From Dehalococcoidia bacterium (GTDB taxonomy: Bacteria > Chloroflexota > Dehalococcoidia > Lucifugimonadales > UBA3495), in assembly GCA_003523055.1 (NCBI GenBank), contig DPHC01000002.1:268929-332928 (forward strand): DNA of 64,000 nt, in the 5' to 3' direction. Shown in pieces: positions 44,856-51,384 of this stretch. Position numbers and translations under genes: made by a program. Numbering within the stretch: the stretch's first letter is position 1; every line of letters begins with the position of its first letter. Under the pieces are notes generated by a model, which did no database searches, was not told where the DNA came from, and saw only the letters and a program-made list of their open reading frames with translations.

Positions 44856-45353
44856 CTATTTGGATCTTTGGATTTTTTTCATCTCTTCTTCAAGTAAATA
44901 AAAGTCGGCTTTAGGTAATAAATGCAAATTGCCTTGAAAAGCTAACGGCCAATCTTCTGGAGCCCATCTTTTGACATATTCTAATCTAGGGGCAATTTGA
45001 TAGGCGTCAATATATTCATGTTCTTGAAGTAAAACTTCAGATCTAACCCCTATTTCATACGTCCATCTATTAGTTAATTGCCAAGGCCATGAGCCTTTGG
45101 CAATTTCTCTATACGAAGATGTAACGAACCCTGTGGCAGAAAATTTCTTGCTACTTTCAACGTAAAACAATATTCGATCTCCAGATTCTATCCGTTGGAT
45201 TTTACGCCTATGTTCTTCTCTTAAAGGATAATTTTCAAAACCATGGTCTTTTGTACCATTAAAACTTTCAATGTCTGATACCACCATCCAAAAGTTTCGA
45301 GGCGCATTAGATTCCTTTTTAGTCTTCGCTCTTTGATTATTCATATTCATCAA
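44856..45353 (-). CDS. EVE-domain protein
   Basis: A 165-residue protein with a single EVE (PUA-like) domain. FWMVVSDIESFNG, GDRILFYVESSKKFSATG, and KRWAPEDWPLAFQGNLHLLPKADFYLL match the UPF0310/EVE family, which binds modified bases in DNA or RNA. The first ~18 residues are Lys/Asn-rich and may not be translated if a later start is used. It is convergent with queG, with a 6-base gap. No restriction or McrBC partner is present, so a stand-alone modified-base reader is the best guess. Confidence 0.82.
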   Translation of the reverse strand: MMNMNNQRAKTKKESNAPRNFWMVVSDIESFNGTKDHGFENYPLREEHRRKIQRIESGDRILFYVESSKKFSATGFVTSSYREIAKGSWPWQLTNRWTYEIGVRSEVLLQEHEYIDAYQIAPRLEYVKRWAPEDWPLAFQGNLHLLPKADFYLLEEEMKKIQRSK

Positions 45354-45467
45354 CCAATTCTTTGATAGGCCTATTTTACAACAGAAATATTGTTCTATAA
45401 ATATATTTGTTTGAAATTTTAATTTAGTGTAGTATTTGAGACAACTTCTATACAGCAGGAATATATT

Positions 45468-46637
45468 ATGACTCCTAACAAAGAACGAATCGCAGCCATA
45501 GTCGGAGTAGCCGAATCAGATGAAATAGGGAGAGTTCCTAATAAATCTTCTCTCCAACATCATGCCGAAGCAGCCTATAATGCGCTTGAAGATGCCGGGT
45601 TAAAAATATCTGACATAGATGGCCTATTCACAGCAGGGTTTTCTACCCTTCTGACAGCGGAATACTTAGGAATAGAACCTACTTATACAGATAATACGTC
45701 TGTCGGAGGGTCATCATTTGTCATTCATGTAGCGCACGCTGTTGCAGCTATTCAGGCTGGTTACTGTAGCGTAGCCCTTATAACCCACGGCCAAGCAGGA
45801 AGGTCCACTAGAGCTCGAATACCGGTCGATCCAAATCTCCCAATTGCGCAATATGAAACTCCTTATGGATTTATTGGGCAACCTATAAATTATGCTTTAG
45901 CCTGCTCTAGATATATGGATAAATATGGTGAATCTCTTACAAGAGAAGGAATGGCTGAAATAGCAGTCTCCACGAGAAAATGGGCTAATCTAAACCCTAA
46001 AGCCTTAATGTATGAAACACCTATGGATTTTGACGAATATCACAATTCCAGATGGATTTCATGGCCATTCCACCTACCTGATTGTTGCCTACAAACTGAC
46101 TCTGGAGCAGCAATCATTGTCACATCAGCAGAAGTGGCAAACAGATTAAAGAAAAAACCTATTTGGGTTTTAGGAGCCTCAGAATCACATGACCACAACA
46201 TGATTAGCATGATGCCTGATATGACTTCTACCGTATCAAGAATTACCGGACCATTAGCGCTAGCAAAAGCTGGAATAACCCATAGCGAAATAGACCTGAC
46301 TATGATTTATGATTCTTTTACTTACACAGTAATGGCATCTTTAGAAGGTTTAGGATTTTGTAAACCTGGCGAAGCCGCTGATTTCGTAAAAGGTCAAAGA
46401 ACTGCTCCTGGGGGTGATTTTGCTTTAAATACTAATGGAGGAGGCTTATCATACAGCCATCCTGGAATGTACGGTAGTTTTCTGCTTGTAGAAGCTGTAA
46501 GACAATTACGAGGAGAAGCTGGCTCAAGGCAAATAAAATCTAAGCACAGGAATTCCAAAGACCCTCAAATTTCATTAGTGAACGGTACAGGCGGATCTCT
46601 ATCTTCCACCGGAACTGTCATATTAGCCAGAGATTAA
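45468..46637 (+). CDS. Thiolase-like protein lacking the nucleophilic Cys
   Basis: A 389-residue thiolase-superfamily protein of the SCP-x/lipid-transfer-like branch. AAIVGVAESDEIGRV, the NTNGGGLSYSHPGMYGSFLLVEAV active-site loop with its His, and VNGTGGSLSSTGTVIL are family blocks. Where true thiolases have the acyl-accepting Cys the sequence is TSVGGSSFVIH, so Cys is replaced. Catalysis, if any, must differ. Such proteins often pair with a DUF35 OB-fold partner in steroid-like side-chain degradation, but none is adjacent. The stop is 3 bases before the YchF-like ATG. Confidence 0.85.
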   Translation: MTPNKERIAAIVGVAESDEIGRVPNKSSLQHHAEAAYNALEDAGLKISDIDGLFTAGFSTLLTAEYLGIEPTYTDNTSVGGSSFVIHVAHAVAAIQAGYCSVALITHGQAGRSTRARIPVDPNLPIAQYETPYGFIGQPINYALACSRYMDKYGESLTREGMAEIAVSTRKWANLNPKALMYETPMDFDEYHNSRWISWPFHLPDCCLQTDSGAAIIVTSAEVANRLKKKPIWVLGASESHDHNMISMMPDMTSTVSRITGPLALAKAGITHSEIDLTMIYDSFTYTVMASLEGLGFCKPGEAADFVKGQRTAPGGDFALNTNGGGLSYSHPGMYGSFLLVEAVRQLRGEAGSRQIKSKHRNSKDPQISLVNGTGGSLSSTGTVILARD

Positions 46638-46640
46638 GAA

Positions 46641-47723
46641 ATGGAAATAGTCATTATTGGATTACCCCAAAGTGGTAAAAGCTGCCTTTTTGATGCACTC
46701 ACGCAAGGTGTTTCAGCAAGTTCCGGTATTGGAAATGGGATAGAAATGCGCATAGGAACAGCTAAAGTTCCAGATTATCGCCTAGATGAATTAGCAAATA
46801 TTTACAATCCTCAAAAAATTATACAAGCTGAAATAAAGTACTGGGATCCACCCGGGATGGAAAGTGGAGTGTCTACCGAGCAGGTCTCCGGCAGATATCG
46901 TAATATCTTACAATCCGCAGACGCACTGCTGGTCTGCATACGAGCATTCGAAAGCCCTTATATACCACATATTAAGGGAACAGTAGACCCCGTTAGAGAT
47001 ATAAATACAATATTAGAAGAATTAATGTATTCAGACTTAGAAATGGCAGAAAATGCCATCACCAGATTGTCCGATAGTATTAAAAAAGCTAAACCAGAAG
47101 AACGGCAAAGTATAGAACGCCAACAGGAAACCATGATGCAAATCAAAGATGGCATAGAAAAAGGCGATCCTGTATTATCTCTGATGTCATCTTTTTCTGA
47201 TGTCAATTTTCTATCTAATTATCAATTTTTAACCAACAAACCAATCATAGTTGTATACAATATAAATGAATCAGACCCATCAATCTCATCCATCAACAAA
47301 ATTCAGTCTTATTCCGGAAACTTGATTGAAATTTCAATACCGGCTCGAACTGAATCTGAACTAGCCCAAATGCCTGAAGAGGAAGAAAAAGAGTTCCGAG
47401 AAGATTTGGGACTAACAGAATCAGCTTGTGATCAAATAATACAAGCTACATACAAAGGCTTGAGCCTCATTTCGTTTTTGACAGTAGGAGAAGACGAAGT
47501 CCGAGCATGGCCTATTAAATCCAGTTTCAATGCACCCGAGGCGGCTGGAGCCATTCATACAGATTTTATAAAAGGTTTTGTTAAAGCTGAGGTCGTATCG
47601 TACGAAAATTTGTTAAAGTGTAAATCATGGGCTCAAACTAAAAAAGAAGGATTATGTAAATCTGAAGGTAAAACCTACATCGTCCAAGATGGGGACATTA
47701 TAAATTTCCTGATAAACCAATAG
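46641..47723 (+). CDS. YchF-like (Obg-superfamily) P-loop NTPase, divergent
   Basis: A 360-residue TRAFAC NTPase resembling YchF. The P-loop GLPQSGKSCLFDALT differs from the usual GLPNVGKSTLF. The Walker B/G3 zone is YWDPPGME instead of DIAGL. The base-recognition motif is NINESD, the YchF-type NxxE that allows ATP. The middle has a helical hairpin (LSDSIKKAKPEERQSIERQQ). The C-terminal ~80 residues form the TGS-like domain (LISFLTVGEDEVRAWPI, AGAIHTDFIKGFVKAEVV). It may be a second YchF paralogue rather than the housekeeping one. It follows the thiolase-like gene closely. Confidence 0.85.
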   Translation: MEIVIIGLPQSGKSCLFDALTQGVSASSGIGNGIEMRIGTAKVPDYRLDELANIYNPQKIIQAEIKYWDPPGMESGVSTEQVSGRYRNILQSADALLVCIRAFESPYIPHIKGTVDPVRDINTILEELMYSDLEMAENAITRLSDSIKKAKPEERQSIERQQETMMQIKDGIEKGDPVLSLMSSFSDVNFLSNYQFLTNKPIIVVYNINESDPSISSINKIQSYSGNLIEISIPARTESELAQMPEEEEKEFREDLGLTESACDQIIQATYKGLSLISFLTVGEDEVRAWPIKSSFNAPEAAGAIHTDFIKGFVKAEVVSYENLLKCKSWAQTKKEGLCKSEGKTYIVQDGDIINFLINQ

Positions 47724-47737
47724 TTTTTGCTGCACCA

Positions 47738-48277
47738 ATGCATGACATAAATACTTTTACAATACGATCATATATAGAAAACGATCATCCAAAAGTATGT
47801 TCCATTTTTAAAAATGGTTTATTAAATTTAAATTATCCTGAAGGCTTTGATATCGAGCCCTATATAGAAGAATCTCTTGCTACTGATTTAAAAAACATTG
47901 AAACTGTATATATGTTGGAATCCGGTTCTCACTTCTGGTGCGCAGTCAATGACTCAGACATTGCCGGAATAGTAGCTATAAAAAAGATTACTGATGAAGT
48001 AGCAGAATTAAGACGAATGAGCGTGTCAGATGAGTTTCGACACCATGGAGTCGCAACAAAACTTCTAAAAACGGCAGAAACATTCTGTGTAGAAAATAAT
48101 TATACCAAGATCAAACTTACAACTACCAATATGCAAATTCCTGCTGTGAATTTATATAAAAAATTCGGGTTTATTAAGTATCATAAAGAAGCATACTCTT
48201 TAATAACAGCATATCATTTCCAAAAACTTCTAACCGATATTCCTTTAGACAAATCAGATAGGTTTAGCCAAACTTAA
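47738..48277 (+). CDS. GNAT-family N-acetyltransferase
   Basis: A 179-residue acetyltransferase. EVAELRRMSVSDEFRHHGVATKLLKTAE is the acetyl-CoA-binding motif A (R/Q-x-x-G-x-A), and KLTTTNMQIPAVNLYKKFGFIKY is motif B. The substrate is unknown; the form resembles small-molecule or amino-acid N-acyltransferases. Its 3' end overlaps the convergent VOC gene by 24 bases. It is 15 bases after the YchF-like gene and may share its transcript. Confidence 0.82.
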   Translation: MHDINTFTIRSYIENDHPKVCSIFKNGLLNLNYPEGFDIEPYIEESLATDLKNIETVYMLESGSHFWCAVNDSDIAGIVAIKKITDEVAELRRMSVSDEFRHHGVATKLLKTAETFCVENNYTKIKLTTTNMQIPAVNLYKKFGFIKYHKEAYSLITAYHFQKLLTDIPLDKSDRFSQT

Positions 48278-48604
48278 ATGATGTCCATCCGGATCTCTAA
48301 GATGAATATATCTTTCGTTCCAAATTGCATTTTGAGGTTTGTTCTCAATGAAAATCTTTGCAGAAATTAATCTGTCATAGATTTCATCAACATCCCCAAC
48401 ATGAATGATAAACCTACCCCAATTAGTGTTAATAGAATCATTAGTCTCATTCAGATTGAGATAAGAATTAGACAACTTCAATGTAGAGAATTGTGATTCA
48501 GCTCCGCCGAAAATTACAGGTAATCCGAGTATGTCCGCATAAAACCCCAATGATATTGCCATATCCTGGATGTTCAACGTAACAGCATTTATATCGTTGA
48601 GCAT
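48254..48604 (-). CDS. VOC (glyoxalase/bleomycin-resistance-fold) protein
   Basis: A 116-residue single-domain vicinal-oxygen-chelate protein. The two beta-alpha-beta-beta-beta halves start AVTLNIQDMAISLGFYADILGLPV and RFIIHVGDVDEIYDRLISA, ending with YIHLRDPDGHHLSLAKP. The DPDGH with a C-terminal acidic or His ligand fits a metal-binding member. Function cannot be assigned. The gene overlaps the GNAT gene tail to tail and lies 4 bases after the membrane-protein gene on the same strand. Confidence 0.82.
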   Translation of the reverse strand: MLNDINAVTLNIQDMAISLGFYADILGLPVIFGGAESQFSTLKLSNSYLNLNETNDSINTNWGRFIIHVGDVDEIYDRLISAKIFIENKPQNAIWNERYIHLRDPDGHHLSLAKPI

Positions 48605-48607
48605 GGA

Positions 48608-49003
48608 TTAGGGAGATATTATGGTTTTTTTGGACTTTAAAATACCGTACATAGTACCCAGAGCACTCATACTGCCAACATACAAAGGTCCAATGAATAT
48701 AGCAATCCACAACAATGATTGAGTTCTACGTTCCAGATCCATAATTTGGCTTAACACAAGAGCACTAATCACGATAGTAACAGCTGCCAAAACACCCATT
48801 ATAAGACCAAATTTTAAACCAAAGGATCCAGTTGCTTCGATTAATCCGTGCCTTTTTTTTGCTATGATATAACTTCCAACAAACGGACTCAATGGTATAA
48901 CAAACAATATTGCAAAATGCACAACTGGCACCGGCAAAAGTATGAAAGACAATGCAGACAGAATAAGCATTATTCCATAAGACATAAAAACAGATTTCAA
49001 CAT
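48608..49003 (-). CDS. Hypothetical four-TM membrane protein
   Basis: About 131 residues from ATG 49003, which is preceded by AGGAG; a longer frame begins at 49054 without a ribosome site. Four hydrophobic helices lie at roughly residues 5-25, 28-47, 65-90 and 98-118, with a short Lys-rich C-terminus. I do not recognise the family. It is upstream of the VOC gene on the same strand and divergent from the cysteine module. Confidence 0.55.
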   Translation of the reverse strand: MLKSVFMSYGIMLILSALSFILLPVPVVHFAILFVIPLSPFVGSYIIAKKRHGLIEATGSFGLKFGLIMGVLAAVTIVISALVLSQIMDLERRTQSLLWIAIFIGPLYVGSMSALGTMYGILKSKKTIISP

Positions 49004-49121
49004 ATTATTTTTTTGCTCCTGTGCACCAATATTACTACTTACAAATAATACCATACCCCAATAAAGAGATTTTATAACCTTGCCCCGACGAACATTAATC
49101 GAAAGTACAGCTAATCAGTGT

Positions 49122-49150
49122 TTGACAATTATATTTAACATTATTAAACT
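49122..49150 (+). promoter_or_regulatory. Promoter of the cysteine module
   Basis: TTGACA (49122-49127), a 17-base spacer and TAAACT (49145-49150). A start about seven bases downstream falls on the ATG of the leader ORF at 49157, so the leader peptide may be translated from a leaderless mRNA. Hexamers are seen; the start site is inferred. Confidence 0.6.
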
Positions 49151-49156
49151 GGATAT

Positions 49157-49204
49157 ATGGAAAATAAATTAAACGCCTGTCATTGTATGTATCCTCCTAA
49201 ATGA
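49157..49204 (+). CDS. Leader peptide with Cys codons (moeB-like attenuator)
   Basis: A 15-codon ORF, MENKLNACHCMYPPK, with Cys at residues 8 and 10 (TGT-CAT-TGT) followed by Met. It ends at TGA 49202-49204. GAGGGT (49205-49210), directly after the stop, is complementary to ACCCTC (49235-49240), the left arm of the terminator that follows. A ribosome stalled at the Cys codons would leave GAGGGT free to form the antiterminator; one finishing at the stop would cover it. The same layout occurs before the downstream cysM-like gene, which strengthens this weaker example. Confidence 0.65.
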   Translation: MENKLNACHCMYPPK

Positions 49205-49230
49205 GAGGGTAGTTACCGTTCGAATTGATT

Positions 49231-49268
49231 AAACACCCTCCTTAACACAAGAGAGGGTGTTTCATTTT
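49231..49268 (+). terminator. Attenuator terminator before the moeB-like gene
   Basis: AAACACCCTC (49231-49240) pairs with GAGGGTGTTT (49253-49262), with a 12-base loop, followed by a short interrupted T-tract (CATTTTA). The weak tail fits a conditional terminator. The left arm can instead pair with 49205-49210. Confidence 0.75.
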
Positions 49269-49300
49269 AAACCCTAAACAACATATAAAAGGAATAATAA

Positions 49301-50134
49301 ATGAGCCAAAAACCAATAGCACTTACTCCTGCCCAAGTTAAAAGATATTCTAGGCACCTCATAATGAACGATGTTGGCAGCGTAGGACAACGAAAACTTT
49401 TAGACGCAAAGGTTTTGATTCTGGGAGCTGGAGGACTAGGCTCGCCTTCTGCAATATATTTAGCACTGGCAGGTGTTGGAACCATTGGGTTAGTTGATTT
49501 TGATGTCGTAGATTTATCCAATTTACAACGCCAAGTCTTACATCACACTGCAGATGTTGGAAGGCCAAAGCTACAGTCAGCCAAAGATAATATTTTATCG
49601 TACAACCCTGATATTAATGTAGTTTTACACGAAACTCGGCTTGAATCTGACAATGCTATGGATATAATTTCAAATTATGACATGGTAATAAACGGAGCCG
49701 ATAATTTTGCTACCCGATATTTGGTAAATGATGCGTGCTACCTATTAGGAAAACCCTTAGTAGATGGAAGTATCTTAATATTCGATGGCCAATCAACATT
49801 ATTCACACCAGGCAATGGATGTTATAGGTGCTTATTTCCATCACCTCCTCCTCCTGGTATGGTTCCAAACTGCGCTGAAGCTGGAGTATTAGGGGCCCTA
49901 ACAGGACTAGTAGGGAGCATCCAAGCAACTGAAGCATTGAAGTACATTTTGGGTATAGGCCAAAGCTTAGAATCTAGATTATTAATCATAGATGCCTTAA
50001 GTATGACATTTAGAGAATTCAAACTGAGGCGAAACCCTAATTGCCCACTTTGTGGAGACAAGCCTACTGTCACAGAATTAATCGACTACGAAATTTTCTG
50101 CGGTATAACTGCAGACAGCCCTACGATGTCTTAA
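49301..50134 (+). CDS. MoeB/ThiF-type sulfur-carrier adenylyltransferase (E1-like)
   Basis: Activates the C-terminal Gly-Gly of a small sulfur-carrier protein by adenylation, preparing it for thiocarboxylation. 277 residues. RYSRHLIMNDVG, ILGAGGLGSPSAIYLALAGVG, DFDVVDLSNLQRQVLH, NGADNFATRYLVND and zinc-binding CYRC...CPLC are MoeB/ThiF blocks. VPNCAEAGVLG holds the conserved Cys. It lacks the C-terminal rhodanese domain of MoeZ. Its position before a CysM-type synthase suggests it serves the carrier used in cysteine synthesis, though molybdopterin or thiamine carriers are possible. The stop overlaps the next leader ORF (TAATG). AAAGGAA precedes the ATG. Confidence 0.88.
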   Translation: MSQKPIALTPAQVKRYSRHLIMNDVGSVGQRKLLDAKVLILGAGGLGSPSAIYLALAGVGTIGLVDFDVVDLSNLQRQVLHHTADVGRPKLQSAKDNILSYNPDINVVLHETRLESDNAMDIISNYDMVINGADNFATRYLVNDACYLLGKPLVDGSILIFDGQSTLFTPGNGCYRCLFPSPPPPGMVPNCAEAGVLGALTGLVGSIQATEALKYILGIGQSLESRLLIIDALSMTFREFKLRRNPNCPLCGDKPTVTELIDYEIFCGITADSPTMS

Positions 50135-50202
50135 TGTTGATCCAACAAACACTCTCACATACCTGTTTCGACTGTTGTTGTTGCCACTGTTGTTCTCCGT
50201 AA
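50134..50202 (+). CDS. Cysteine-rich leader peptide (cysM attenuator)
   Basis: A 22-codon ORF starting at the ATG that overlaps the moeB-like stop (TAATG) and ending at TAA 50200-50202. Seven of its 22 residues are Cys: C11, then CCCCHCC at residues 14-20, then Ser-Pro-stop. Such a run in a tiny ORF directly before a cysteine synthase gene is the hallmark of a leader peptide that senses Cys-tRNA. AAGAGGGA (50205-50212), just after the stop, is complementary to TCCCTCTT (50236-50243), the left arm of the terminator. Low Cys would stall the ribosome on the Cys run, freeing 50205-50212 to form the antiterminator. The coding and pairings are seen; the mechanism is inferred from classic attenuators. 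Confidence 0.85.
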   Translation: MLIQQTLSHTCFDCCCCHCCSP

Positions 50203-50204
50203 AC

Positions 50205-50243
50205 AAGAGGGATACATCAACGCATGATTTCAAACTCCCTCTT
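50205..50243 (+). promoter_or_regulatory. Antiterminator pairing of the cysM attenuator
   Basis: AAGAGGGA at 50205-50212 can form eight base pairs with TCCCTCTT at 50236-50243. It duplicates the right arm of the terminator, so the two pairings exclude each other. It begins two bases after the leader stop codon, inside the footprint of a terminating ribosome. Confidence 0.75.
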
Positions 50244-50266
50244 AATAGCAAGAGGGAGTTTTTTTT
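50232..50266 (+). terminator. Attenuator terminator before cysM
   Basis: AACTCCCTCTT (50233-50243) pairs with AAGAGGGAGTT (50250-50260), with a six-base loop AATAGC, and runs into eight Ts (50259-50266). A strong intrinsic terminator lies between the leader ORF and the cysM-like gene, 24 bases before its ATG. Confidence 0.93.
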
Positions 50267-50290
50267 ACACCAACATCAAGGAATATAAAT

Positions 50291-51253
50291 ATGACTAAAA
50301 CATTCATTCACAACTCGGTTCAGGATAGCATTCTTGATACTATAGGTAATACTCCGATAGTTAAATTAAATCATTGTAGTCCCAATCCTAACGTTGATAT
50401 TTATGTGAAATTAGAAGGGCAAAATCCTACTGGATCCGTAAAAGATAGAATAGCACTGAAAATGATTAATGAAGCGGAATTCCATGGAGAAATATCTACC
50501 ACTCGTACTATTCTGGAACCCACTAGTGGCAACACTGGAATCTCAATCGCATTAGTAGGGAAACTAAAAGGTTTCAAAGTAAAAGTGGTTATGCCTAGCA
50601 ATGTAAGTTCAGAACGTACACAACTCTTAACGGCTTATGGCGCAGACATAGTGTATTCTGAGGGAGAAAAAGGCAGCAACGGTTCAATTGAACTAGCCCA
50701 AGATATTCTAAGTAAAAATCCTGAAGACTATTACATGCCTTACCAGTACGGTAATCAAGCTAATCCACGAGCTCATTATGAAGGAACAGGACCAGAAATT
50801 TTAGCAGCAGTCCCAGACCTAGATGTTTTCATTGCGGGATTAGGGACAGGTGGTACTTTAACAGGTACAGGGCAATATTTAAAAGATAACAACCCTGAAG
50901 TAAAAATTGTAGCGGTTGCTCCAGAGCCAGATGATTTAATATCGGGGTTGCGTAGATTAGAAGATGGATTTATACCTCCAATTTTGGATATAAATGTTTT
51001 AGACTCGAGACTTCTAATAAGCAGCTTTGATGCGTTTAAAACAACAAAAATATTACTAGAAAAAGAAGGTATATTCGCAGGTATTTCTTGTGGTTCAGTG
51101 GTATATGGAGCAATCAAACAAGCAGAAAGGATGAAATCTGGCAAAATAGTTTGCTTATTGGCCGACGGGGGTTGGAAATACCTAAGTACTAGTCTTTGGA
51201 CAAAAGACTATCCCCAACTGGCAGAAGAATCCAAGGGCAAAATTTGGTGGTAA
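50291..51253 (+). CDS. cysM: CysM-type cysteine synthase (O-phosphoserine / thiocarboxylate-dependent)
   Basis: A PLP enzyme making cysteine. 320 residues. NPTGSVKDR carries the PLP-Lys (K51), then EPTSGNTGISIAL and GLGTGGTLTGTG. The C-terminal third, with GLRRLEDGFIPPILD, EGIFAGISCGSVVYGA, LADGGWKYLSTSLW and the final GKIWW, resembles mycobacterial CysM rather than CysK. CysM uses O-phosphoserine and the thiocarboxylate of carrier CysO. The Arg of LRRLEDGF aligns with the Arg that selects phosphoserine in that enzyme (Arg220). The adjacent MoeB-like E1 fits this route. cysO and the mec protease are not in the window. It is controlled by the Cys leader attenuator. AAGGA precedes the ATG. Confidence 0.9.
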   Translation: MTKTFIHNSVQDSILDTIGNTPIVKLNHCSPNPNVDIYVKLEGQNPTGSVKDRIALKMINEAEFHGEISTTRTILEPTSGNTGISIALVGKLKGFKVKVVMPSNVSSERTQLLTAYGADIVYSEGEKGSNGSIELAQDILSKNPEDYYMPYQYGNQANPRAHYEGTGPEILAAVPDLDVFIAGLGTGGTLTGTGQYLKDNNPEVKIVAVAPEPDDLISGLRRLEDGFIPPILDINVLDSRLLISSFDAFKTTKILLEKEGIFAGISCGSVVYGAIKQAERMKSGKIVCLLADGGWKYLSTSLWTKDYPQLAEESKGKIWW

Positions 51254-51311
51254 TACAAATCAAATCCTAACCTCGGTTGAAACTATGCCTACTAGATGCT
51301 AGAATTGTACC

Positions 51312-51336
51312 AAAGGCGGGGTTAACCCGCTTTCTT
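51312..51336 (+). terminator. Probable terminator after cysM
   Basis: GCGGG (51316-51320), GTTAA loop, CCCGC (51326-51330), extended by AAA/TTT across a bulged G, followed by TTTCTT. It separates the cysteine module from nusA. Confidence 0.65.
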
Positions 51337-51384
51337 GCTGATTAGCGTACAAATAAAAACGTAATAGATGGGGGTACAAGGTCG

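Noticed and set aside
49210..49230. tRNA fragment (GTTCGAATT near 49218)
   Set aside because: Only a T-loop-like word; no acceptor, D or anticodon stems around it. No complete tRNA was found anywhere in the window.
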